The translations under genes and the position numbers were made by a program. This document shows, piece after piece, positions 1 to 5,702 of a stretch of 11,213 bases of DNA (position 1 is the stretch's first letter; the number at the start of each line of letters is the position of its first letter). The stretch is taken from the NCBI GenBank assembly GCA_007118045.1, contig SKTG01000152.1, positions 1-11,213 on the forward strand. Direction: 5' to 3'. Source of the DNA: Nitriliruptoraceae bacterium (GTDB taxonomy: Bacteria > Actinomycetota > Nitriliruptoria > Nitriliruptorales > Nitriliruptoraceae). The notes beneath the pieces are model-generated. The model saw only the letters and a program-made list of their open reading frames with translations, was not told where the DNA came from and ran no database searches.

Positions 1-90
1 GGAGGGAATGCCGACGACCGCCAGGACCCCCCCGAAGAACGCGAGCGTCCAGAGGAAGAGCCGCGGTGAGACGTGCTCCGGGTCCTGCAG
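1..90 (-). CDS. Possible N-terminus of a membrane protein running off the left edge (alternative reading: C-terminal tail of a plus-strand gene)
   Basis: On the minus strand, 90 down to 1 reads without a stop. It gives a short polar stretch and then a strongly hydrophobic segment (LFLWTLAFFGGVLAVVG) that looks like one transmembrane helix. Nearly all third codon positions are G or C, as in the real genes of this window. The weakness is the start: this frame has no nearby ATG, GTG or TTG, only a CTG at 90-88. The competing reading is the plus strand, frame 1, ending at TGA 67-69. That gives an acidic, charged tail (PPEERERPEEEPR) but with poorer third-position GC. The two readings are antisense to each other, so at most one is likely real. 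I lean to the membrane reading and cannot name a family. Confidence 0.3.
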   Translation of the reverse strand, partial: MQDPEHVSPRLFLWTLAFFGGVLAVVGIPS

Positions 91-237
91 GGGTGGGTGG
101 ACGACGCATCGGCGGGGCGGTGGTTCACCACGCCGCAGCGACGGCTGGAGCGCCGATCGCCGATCGAGGCCCTGGCCGCGGGCGACTTCGAGGAGGTCGA
201 GGACGCGGCTCGCGCCTGGGCCGCGGCGCAGGGCTGA
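73..237 (+). CDS. Short ORF resembling the toxin-binding domain of Xre/MbcA/ParS (DUF2384-type) antitoxins
   Basis: The 54-residue reading starts at GTG 73, just after an in-frame stop at 67-69. A second in-frame GTG lies at 97. The core WFTTPQRRLERRSPIEALA, followed by GDFEEVEDAARAWAA, matches the layout of the C-terminal domain of Xre/MbcA/ParS antitoxins as I know it: W-[FL]-x2-P, a conserved Leu, then P-x-EAL-x-x-G-x4-V. That domain binds a RES-type ADP-ribosylating toxin. The N-terminal helix-turn-helix that full-length members carry is absent, and no toxin gene follows; the next 278 bases carry no recognisable gene. It may be a minimal stand-alone protein, a truncated remnant, or a chance reading. 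An SD-like GGTGAG lies only two bases before GTG 73, so the start is uncertain. Confidence 0.42.
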   Translation: MLRVLQGWVDDASAGRWFTTPQRRLERRSPIEALAAGDFEEVEDAARAWAAAQG

Positions 238-515
238 ACGCCCGACGATCGCGACCCCTTTCGCCCGGCGCCACCGAGCTCCGGGCGAGGCGCTACCCTG
301 CGCGTTCCCGCCGCGGCGCGGTCGTCGGCGCCTGCCGCCGCTCGAGCCCTCCTCGTCGACCGTCGTGCCATCGGCGTCATCGGTCCGTCGGGGCTCCGGG
401 GCCGCCCTCCGAGCACGTCGCTCGGCGCGGGCGGAGCGAACCCCGCCGCTCGGAACAGCCGCTCGTCAGGGCCGCCCTCGTCGCGGCCAGCAACGCACAT
501 CGAGGTCACCGCCCT
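238..515. other. Gene-free stretch upstream of the cold-shock-domain gene
   Basis: I recognise no protein here. The plus frame leading into the cold-shock gene stays open but gives an Arg/Pro-rich sequence with no domain. A possible -10 hexamer TACCCT lies at 294-299 without a convincing -35. If used, the cold-shock mRNA would have a leader of about 210 bases. A perfect 6-bp hairpin (CCGAGC, loop 415-419, GCTCGG) spans 409-425. A further GC-rich segment to about 452 could pair with it in more than one way. Long structured leaders are known for some cold-shock mRNAs; applying that here is inference. Confidence 0.3.
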
Positions 516-821
516 ATGCCCAGTGGACACGTCAAGGTCTTCCACCCCGACCGCAACTTCGGCTTCCTGGTCAGCGAGTCCGGCGAGGAGCTCTACATCG
601 CCGGTACCGAGGTCAGCGGTGAGCCGTTGCGCTCGGGCGATGAGGTGGAGTACGAGGTGGCGGACACCGAGAACGGCCGCAAGGCGGCGACCGGGATCTC
701 GGTGACCAAGCAGGCGCCCGCGGACAACCCGGTCGGGCGCACCATGGTGGAGCCCCCGTCCTGGGACGAGCTGGAGGAGCGCGAGCGGCAGCGCCGGATG
801 GCGCGGCGTCGCCGCCGCTGA
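516..821 (+). CDS. Divergent cold-shock-domain (CspA-like) nucleic-acid-binding protein with basic C-terminal tail
   Basis: This 101-residue protein opens with a cold-shock OB-fold of about 65 residues. HVKVFHPDRNFGFLVSESG aligns with the family pattern VKWFN-x2-KGFGFI-x3-G, so the RNP1 motif is present as NFGFL. It is followed by LRSGDEVEYEVADTENGRKA, the usual central strand and loop. RNP2, normally VFVH, is replaced by LYIAG, so the aromatic Phe and the His that stack on bases are lost. After the domain comes an acidic patch with a Trp (PSWDELEE) and an Arg-rich end (RRMARRRRR) that could bind nucleic acid by charge. Classical Csps are about 67-70 residues, so the tail adds about 30. ATG 516 is chosen because it places the domain at the N-terminus; GAGG at 502-505 is a passable ribosome site. 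Role: probable RNA or single-stranded DNA binding. Response to cold is not shown. Confidence 0.8.
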   Translation: MPSGHVKVFHPDRNFGFLVSESGEELYIAGTEVSGEPLRSGDEVEYEVADTENGRKAATGISVTKQAPADNPVGRTMVEPPSWDELEERERQRRMARRRRR

Positions 822-826
822 GGCGT

Positions 827-845
827 CCCGCCCGCGGCCGGCGGG
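827..845 (+). terminator. Candidate hairpin terminator after the cold-shock gene
   Basis: CCCGCC (827-832) pairs perfectly with GGCGGG (840-845) around a 7-base loop, starting 6 bases after the stop codon. No T-run follows, which is common in high-GC actinobacteria. With a 6-bp stem in such GC-rich DNA, chance is a real alternative. Confidence 0.35.
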
Positions 846-883
846 GGCCGTGGATCGGCTGCCTGCCGGGGCACGACGCCCGG

Positions 884-889
884 TAGGGT
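884..889 (+). promoter_or_regulatory. -10 element (TAGGGT) upstream of clpS
   Basis: TAGGGT fits the actinobacterial TANNNT -10 pattern. A transcript starting about 7 bases downstream would have a leader of roughly 25 bases containing the clpS ribosome site GGGAGGTGG (905-913). No clear -35 is visible. Confidence 0.5.
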
Positions 890-920
890 GGTACCGAGTG
901 CCGTGGGAGGTGGTCCGCCC

Positions 921-1223
921 GTGGGGCAGCTGACTGGACCGAGCGTCACGCCGGTCCGTGAGCCACGAACGGACGTCGACGTCCGTCCCGACCTGCCGTG
1001 GGACGTGATCGTGTGGGACGACCCGGTGAACCTGATGTCGTACGTCGTGTTCGTCTTCCGACGCGTCTTCTCCTACCCGGAGGAGGTCGCGCGCAAGCTG
1101 ATGCTCGAGGTCCATCGGCAGGGCAAGGCCCTGGTGGCCTCCGAGCCCCGCGAGCAGGCCGAGCTCTACGTGGCCCAGCTGCACGGCTACGGGCTCCACG
1201 CCACGATGCAGCGTTCCTCGTGA
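921..1223 (+). CDS. clpS: ClpS, adaptor of the Clp protease for N-degron substrates
   Basis: ClpS recognises proteins with a destabilising N-terminal residue (Leu, Phe, Tyr, Trp) and hands them to the ClpA/ClpC ATPase of the ClpP protease in the cytoplasm. The 100-residue product carries the family signature: a flexible N-terminal extension of about 30 residues, then WDVIVWDDPVNLMSYVVFVF. This holds the DDP loop and Met that form the N-degron pocket. LMLEVHRQGKALV follows, with the pocket His, and then LYVAQLHGYGLHATM at the end. GTG 921 is preferred over the in-frame GTGs at 888 and 903 because GGGAGGTGG sits 7 bases before it. The gene ends in a GTGA overlap with the DUF2017 gene, so the two are probably translationally coupled. 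The partner ATPase and ClpP are outside the window. Identification is firm. Confidence 0.95.
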   Translation: MGQLTGPSVTPVREPRTDVDVRPDLPWDVIVWDDPVNLMSYVVFVFRRVFSYPEEVARKLMLEVHRQGKALVASEPREQAELYVAQLHGYGLHATMQRSS

Positions 1224-1840
1224 CCCGGACCTTCCGGGCGCACGGGGACTCGGTACGGGCGACCTTCCGCCCGGTGGAGGTCGAGCTGCTGCGGGTGACG
1301 CGGGACGAGCTGGCCGCTGCGCTGGAACGCGGTGACCCGGACGACCCGGTGGTCCAGCGGCTCTTCCCGCCGCCGGTGCTCGGGGACCCGGAGGTCGAGT
1401 CCGAGCTGCGGCAGCTGTTCCAGGCGGACCTGCTGGCCGACCGGTTGGAACAGCTCGACCAGCTCGTGGCGCTCCTCGACCGGGGCGAGCCCCACCGCGG
1501 CGGCGTCCGGATCGATCTGGTCGAGGACGAGCCGCTGCTGTTCCTCGGCGTGCTCAACGACCTGCGGCTGGCCATCGGAGCGCGCATCGACGTCGAGGCG
1601 GTCGACCGGGCCGAGGTCGACGAGGACCACCCCGCGGCCTACCCGATGGCGGTGATGGACCACCTCGGCTGGTGGCAGGAACAGCTGCTCGCCCTCATCG
1701 ACCCCCCGGCGGTACGCGTACACGACCTGGAGGAGCTCGACGCCCCGGCGAGCGGCGACGAGCCGGACCGCGGCGAGGGGCCACGCCGGGGCGGGCCGCC
1801 GGACGGGCGCACCGATGACGACCCGGGAGGGACGGGATGA
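1220..1840 (+). CDS. DUF2017-family protein, function unknown
   Basis: The start GTG 1220-1222 overlaps the clpS stop (GTGA), and the stop overlaps the next ATG (ATGA), so it is the middle gene of a coupled operon. The 206-residue product is soluble, with no signal or membrane segment. PVEVELLRVTRDELAAAL at the N-terminus, an acidic central part (DPEVESELRQLFQADLLADR), LGVLNDLRLAIGARIDV, and MAVMDHLGWWQEQLLAL near residue 150 match DUF2017 as I know it. That family is found in actinobacteria typically right after clpS. The last 35 or so residues are rich in Gly, Asp, Arg and Pro and probably disordered. The repeated linkage to clpS suggests a link to N-degron proteolysis, but no biochemical role is established to my knowledge. 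The family call rests on motif memory plus context. Confidence 0.75.
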   Translation: MTRTFRAHGDSVRATFRPVEVELLRVTRDELAAALERGDPDDPVVQRLFPPPVLGDPEVESELRQLFQADLLADRLEQLDQLVALLDRGEPHRGGVRIDLVEDEPLLFLGVLNDLRLAIGARIDVEAVDRAEVDEDHPAAYPMAVMDHLGWWQEQLLALIDPPAVRVHDLEELDAPASGDEPDRGEGPRRGGPPDGRTDDDPGGTG

Positions 1841-2844
1841 AGCTCGGCATCGGTGTGAGCGAGGACCTGCCGATCCCGGTGCAGCAGCGCATCGCGACGC
1901 ACGTGGAGGCGGCCGGCTTCCGGTCGCTGTGGACCAACGAGGCCAGCGGCCGCGACGCCCTGCTGCTGTGCCAGGCGTGGGCCGCGGAGACCACCGACCT
2001 CGACGTCGGTGTCGGTGTGGTCCCGATCTGGACCCGCTCGCCGGCCCAGCTCGCGATGGCCTCGGCCACGCTCCAGGAGGCGTCCGGTGGCCGGTTCCTG
2101 CTCGGCCTCGGCGTCAGTCACGGCGCCACCATGGGCCCCTGGCACGGGGCGGAGGTCCGCAAGCCCCTGACCGCCGCCAGCGAGCTGCTGACCATCCTGG
2201 CCCAGATCGAGGCGGGTGAGCGCTCCGACGTGCGCGGCGAGGTCCTCTCGAGCCGCCGCTTCCGGCTCGCGATCGCCGACCGCCCGCCGCCGACCCGGCG
2301 CTACCTCGCCGCGATGGGCCCGAGGATGCTCGAACTCGCGGGTTCCCGCGCGCACGGGACCCTGCTGAACTGGGCCGGCCCTGACGAGGTGGCGGAGGCC
2401 GGTCGGCGTGTCCGCGATGCCGCCCGGGCCGCCGAGCGCGACCCGGAGCAGGTCGAGGTCGCCGCCTACGTGCGGGTCGCCGTCGCCGAGGACCGGGATG
2501 CCGCGACGGGCGCGTTGGCCGAGCAGATCGTGCAGTACGGCAAGCTCCCCGCCTACGCCTCCCACCTCGAACGGCAGGGGTTCGGGGCGGCGCTGCGGGC
2601 CGCCAGCGAGGCGAAGGACCGCGGTGCCGACGCACTGGCCGTCGCGGAGGCGCTCGGAGAGCCCACGCTCGGGAGTTTGGGCTGGGCCGGGACCCCCGCG
2701 GACGACCCGAGCGGGATGCTCGACCGCTTCGCCGCGGCCGGCCTCGACCACTGCGTCCTGCGCGTCGTCGTGGTCGAAGAGCCGGCCGCCGACGGCGTCG
2801 CCGCCGTCACCCGCGCCTTCGACCGCTTCACCGGGGCGGTGTGA
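1837..2844 (+). CDS. LLM-class (luciferase-like) flavin or F420-dependent oxidoreductase
   Basis: This 335-residue TIM-barrel enzyme belongs to the bacterial luciferase / F420-dependent reductase superfamily. It shows the N-terminal strand MKLGIGVSED and then AGFRSLWTNEASGRDALLL. TTDLDVGVGVVPIWTRSP follows, where the non-prolyl cis-peptide region is expected, then ATLQEASGGRFLLGLGVSH, the hallmark of the family. Later landmarks are YLAAMGPRMLELAG and HGTLLNWAGP. Length is normal. The start overlaps the DUF2017 stop by four bases (ATGA), and GGGAGGGACGGG lies just upstream. Substrate and cofactor cannot be read from sequence; in actinobacteria F420 is the more usual cofactor of such proteins. 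Why it is coupled to clpS and DUF2017 is unclear and may be incidental. The stop codon lies in the first unit of the 25-bp repeat array. Confidence 0.87.
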   Translation: MKLGIGVSEDLPIPVQQRIATHVEAAGFRSLWTNEASGRDALLLCQAWAAETTDLDVGVGVVPIWTRSPAQLAMASATLQEASGGRFLLGLGVSHGATMGPWHGAEVRKPLTAASELLTILAQIEAGERSDVRGEVLSSRRFRLAIADRPPPTRRYLAAMGPRMLELAGSRAHGTLLNWAGPDEVAEAGRRVRDAARAAERDPEQVEVAAYVRVAVAEDRDAATGALAEQIVQYGKLPAYASHLERQGFGAALRAASEAKDRGADALAVAEALGEPTLGSLGWAGTPADDPSGMLDRFAAAGLDHCVLRVVVVEEPAADGVAAVTRAFDRFTGAV

Positions 2845-2965
2845 GAGCTGAGTCCGTAGGGCGTCGTGAGAGCTCAGCACGCAGGGCGTCGTGAGAGCTC
2901 AGCACGCAGGGCGTCGTGAGAGCTCAGCACGCAGGGCGTGGTGCAGGCTCAGCCCCGTCGCAGCA
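2841..2965. repeat. 25-bp tandem repeat array between converging genes
   Basis: Units lie at 2841-2865, 2866-2890, 2891-2915, 2916-2940, with a degenerate fifth at 2941-2965. Units 2 and 3 are identical, unit 4 differs at the last base, and unit 1 differs at four positions. Only the first 15 or so bases of unit 5 match. The core is GTGAGAGCTCAGCACGCAGG. Each full copy of it has TGA on the plus strand (positions 2-4) and TCA, a minus-strand TGA, at positions 9-11. Because 25 is not a multiple of three, units 2-4 put stops in all three frames of both strands. The LLM stop is in unit 1 and the murJ stop in unit 5. No long hairpin forms; the self-complementary GAGCTC recurs. Confidence 0.92.
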
Positions 2966-4616
2966 CCCCGTCGACGAGCCCCCGCGCCTCGGGTACCCGG
3001 GCCGACCAGCAGACCCCCACGTAGGCGAGGCCGCCGGCCAGGCCCGGGACCGCGAGCCTGACCACCACGTTGAGGTCGGCGACCAGCAGCGACACGGGGA
3101 CGATCGCGACGGCGGCGACGGCGGCCGCCCCCAGCAGGCGGAGCATCGTCCCTCCACCCAGCCGGGGCGAGAGGGCGAGCCGACCCACAGCTCGCCGCAG
3201 CAACAGGTACTCCAGCCACGCGCCGGCGGCGGCACCGATGGCCAACCCGACGGCCCCGAGGCGGAGCTGGTTGTCAGCCGCCTCGCGCAGCTCCGCGTCC
3301 ACGGGTGTCAGCGTGAAGGACACGGCATCGGTGACCGCCCGCACGTTGCCCGGGGCGGTCGGGTCGACGACGAGCTGGTCGAGGTTGAACATCAGCGGAA
3401 CGCCGATCGCCAGCGCCAGGGCCACCCGGGCCACCGCGACCGCCGCTGGGGTCTTCGCGTCGTCGGTGGCGTAGAGCAGGGACTGCAGCAGCCGGCTGGA
3501 CGTCGCCGGGACCAGCCCCAGGCTGTAGACGGCCAGGACGGCCGCGACCTGCGTCGTGGTGGCCGCGTCGAACTCGCCACGGCCGAAGAGCAACGCGACG
3601 ATCGGCTGCCCGAGGAGCACGAACCCGACCGTGGTCCCGGTGACGAAGAACGCGCTTCGGGCCGACCCCTCGTCGAGCCGTCGTTGCAGTGCCGGTGCGT
3701 CGGCGCCCGGGCCCAGCCGGGACAACGTCGGCAGCTCCGCGGCCGCCACGCTCATGCCGAAGAGCGCGATCGGGAGCAGGTACAGGGTCTGCGCGTAGCC
3801 GAGCACCGCCACGGCTCCCACCGCGAGCAGCGAGGCGACCACCAGGTCGAGCAGCGCGGCGATCTGGACCACGCCGCGTCCGAGCACGATCGGTCCGAAG
3901 GCACGCAGCACCTGACGGACGCCGGGGGAGCGGGTGTCGAGCGAGAGGCGCAGCGTGCCGCGCAGCAGCTCCCGGACGGTGCGCACCTGTACGAGGACCT
4001 GGAGGCCGCCGCCGAGGACCACGCCCCACGCCGCAGCGACCGCGGGGTCGAGGACCGCGGTGGCCCCGAGCCCGATGAGGACGGCCAGGATGCCGGCGTT
4101 CCAGAGGACTGGAGCGACGTAGGAGAGGAAGAACCGGCGATGCGAGTTGAGGACGCCGAGACACCAGGCGGAGACGACCAGCAGGCCGATCCCGGGGAAC
4201 ATGACGCGCACGAGGGCCACGGTGAGGTCGAGCCGGTCGCCGACGAACCCCGGGGTCAGCGCGACCGTGAGGGGACGAGCGAACAGCACCCCGGCGAGGA
4301 CGAGCACACCCGACAGGGCGATCAGCAGGCCGAGCACCGCCCCGGCGACCCGGCCGGCCTCCGGCTCGCGACCCTCGTCGAGCAGCCGGCTGTAGGTCGG
4401 GATGAAGGAGGCCGAGAGCACGCCCTCGCCGAGCAGGTTCTGGAGGAAGTTCGGGATGCGCAGGGCCGCGCGGAACGCGTCCGCCCCGACGTTGGCGCCG
4501 AGGAAGAACGCCAGCGCCGCGTCCCGGATCAGGCCGGACAGTCGGGAGAGCCCGATGCCCGCGGCCACCAGGCTCGAGTGTCGACGCATCTCACCGGCGG
4601 TGCCGTCCTCGGTCAC
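2949..4616 (-). CDS. murJ: MurJ (MviN family) lipid II flippase
   Basis: MurJ flips the peptidoglycan precursor lipid II across the cytoplasmic membrane. The product of about 555 residues is polytopic, with roughly 13-14 hydrophobic segments. The family N-terminus is clear: RRHSSLVAAGIGLSRLSG, then ADAFRAALRIPNFLQNLLGE and LSASFIPTYSRLL, which contain the conserved Arg and Asp residues of the central cavity. RRFFLSYVAPVLWNAG follows later. An unusual polar loop of about 40 residues (residues ~410-452) interrupts the C-terminal half between two membrane segments. GTG 4616 is preferred because GGGA lies six bases upstream. GTG 4622 and ATG 4589 are alternatives, and the reading open to 4712 adds an unlikely Arg/Pro-rich leader. 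The gene lies about 67 bases after the exonuclease gene on the same strand. Its stop sits in the repeat array. Confidence 0.92.
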   Translation of the reverse strand: MTEDGTAGEMRRHSSLVAAGIGLSRLSGLIRDAALAFFLGANVGADAFRAALRIPNFLQNLLGEGVLSASFIPTYSRLLDEGREPEAGRVAGAVLGLLIALSGVLVLAGVLFARPLTVALTPGFVGDRLDLTVALVRVMFPGIGLLVVSAWCLGVLNSHRRFFLSYVAPVLWNAGILAVLIGLGATAVLDPAVAAAWGVVLGGGLQVLVQVRTVRELLRGTLRLSLDTRSPGVRQVLRAFGPIVLGRGVVQIAALLDLVVASLLAVGAVAVLGYAQTLYLLPIALFGMSVAAAELPTLSRLGPGADAPALQRRLDEGSARSAFFVTGTTVGFVLLGQPIVALLFGRGEFDAATTTQVAAVLAVYSLGLVPATSSRLLQSLLYATDDAKTPAAVAVARVALALAIGVPLMFNLDQLVVDPTAPGNVRAVTDAVSFTLTPVDAELREAADNQLRLGAVGLAIGAAAGAWLEYLLLRRAVGRLALSPRLGGGTMLRLLGAAAVAAVAIVPVSLLVADLNVVVRLAVPGLAGGLAYVGVCWSARVPEARGLVDGVLRRG

Positions 4617-4683
4617 CGACACGTCCCGGGGCCGCGGATCCGATCGTGGGCGCGCGCTGGCAGGTCGACGAGCGCAGCCAGGT

Positions 4684-5562
4684 TCACGTGGCCCACCGGG
4701 TCGGGCGGTCACGCAGGCCCGTCACCCCGAGCCGCTCGCACCACTCGAGGAAGGGGTCGCGCGGCACGCCCGGCCAGGCGAGATCATCCAGTCGCTCGTC
4801 GAGAGGGACATCGGTGACCAGGGTGGCGAGTTCGCGGTAGAGCAGGGCGTCCTCGCGCCGGGACCGCAGGGTCCCGGCGAGCCGCTCGGCTCCCCGGACG
4901 GTCACGTCCCACGCTCCCGGCTCGTCGGGGATGGCCTCGATGTGCTCGTAGCGTGCGAGCAGGGCCGAGGCGGTCTTCGCGCCGAAACCGGGCAGGCCGG
5001 GGATGCCGTCGGCGCTGTCGCCCGTCAACGCGAGCAGATCCGGGATGGACGCCGGGCCGACGCCGGTCCGCTCGCGGACGCCGGCTTCGTCGACGACCTC
5101 GCCCTTGCGCCGGTCGACCTGCACCACCCGGTCATCGCGGACCGCCTGGCGCAGATCCTTGTCGGGCGAGAGGATCCGCACCTGCTCGGCGCGGTCGGCG
5201 AACCGAGCCGCGCCGGTGCCTAGGGCGTCGTCGGCCTCGTGTTCCCGCATGGACCACACGACCACACCCAGCGCCGCGACGGCCTCCTCGACCGGGTCGA
5301 ACTGCGCCAAGAGGTCGGGATCGACACCGCTGCTGTCCTTGTACGGCGGGAAGCGTCGGTTGCGCCAGCTCTCGATCGGGTTGTCGAAGGCGACCGCGAT
5401 GTGGCTGACCGCCTCGTCCTCGTCGTGGAGGAGGCGCAGCAGGCTGCCCACCAGCCCCACCGTCGCCTTCACGTCCCGGCCGTCGGGCGCCTCGCGGCCC
5501 GGCTGCTTCGAGAAGTGGGCACGGAAGAGCTCGTAGGTGCCGTCGACGAGGTGCACACGCAC
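4684..5562 (-). CDS. Stand-alone 5'-3' exonuclease / flap endonuclease (PolA N-terminal-domain family)
   Basis: This 292-residue nuclease resembles the N-terminal domain of DNA polymerase I, used in removing RNA primers and flaps. Its N-terminus HLVDGTYELFRAHFSK holds the first metal-binding Asp. Next come RRFPPYKDSSG (arch/helical gateway), HEADDALG at about residue 110, and ILSPDKDLRQ at about 135, all supplying metal ligands. The helix-3-turn-helix motif LTGDSADGIPGLPGFGAKTA follows near 180-197. All expected acidic motifs appear present, so it is probably active. GTG 5562 is chosen because AGGAGG lies six bases upstream. A much longer open frame extends to 6045, but it runs antisense into aat and has no ribosome site. 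It is divergent from aat and upstream of murJ, perhaps in one transcript. No polymerase domain is attached. Confidence 0.93.
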   Translation of the reverse strand: MRVHLVDGTYELFRAHFSKQPGREAPDGRDVKATVGLVGSLLRLLHDEDEAVSHIAVAFDNPIESWRNRRFPPYKDSSGVDPDLLAQFDPVEEAVAALGVVVWSMREHEADDALGTGAARFADRAEQVRILSPDKDLRQAVRDDRVVQVDRRKGEVVDEAGVRERTGVGPASIPDLLALTGDSADGIPGLPGFGAKTASALLARYEHIEAIPDEPGAWDVTVRGAERLAGTLRSRREDALLYRELATLVTDVPLDERLDDLAWPGVPRDPFLEWCERLGVTGLRDRPTRWAT

Positions 5563-5588
5563 CAGCAGCCTCCTGCTCGGACGGCGGC

Positions 5589-5594
5589 ACCGTA
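5589..5594 (-). promoter_or_regulatory. -10 element (TACGGT) for the exonuclease gene
   Basis: Read on the minus strand this is TACGGT, fitting TANNNT. The expected start would leave a leader of about 20 bases carrying the AGGAGG of the exonuclease gene. No -35 is recognisable. Confidence 0.38.
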
Positions 5595-5647
5595 GCGGCG
5601 CGCGCTTCCCCGGAGCCCGACCCCCGCCGTCGGAGCGCGGCCACGGG

Positions 5648-5653
5648 TAGCGT
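5648..5653 (+). promoter_or_regulatory. -10 element (TAGCGT) for aat
   Basis: TAGCGT fits TANNNT and lies about 50 bases before the chosen aat start. The same hexamer precedes the acidic secreted protein gene at 8142. Together with the minus-strand element at 5589-5594 it makes a divergent promoter region between exonuclease and aat. Confidence 0.4.
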
Positions 5654-5702
5654 GCGAGCGCCCGGTGGTGCCGCGACGGACGGCGCCGTGCTTGGGGGAC
5701 GC

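Noticed and set aside
66..515. 150-residue N-terminal extension of the cold-shock protein
   Set aside because: It is low-complexity Arg/Ala/Pro/Gly and unrelated to the family. ATG 516 puts the domain at the N-terminus as usual.
2841..2965. CRISPR array
   Set aside because: The repeats are directly tandem with no spacers, and there are no cas genes.
2916..4817. 633-residue plus-strand open frame across the murJ region
   Set aside because: It is the antisense of a clear MurJ, gives a low-complexity Arg/Glu/Gln-rich product with no domain, and is open only because of high GC.
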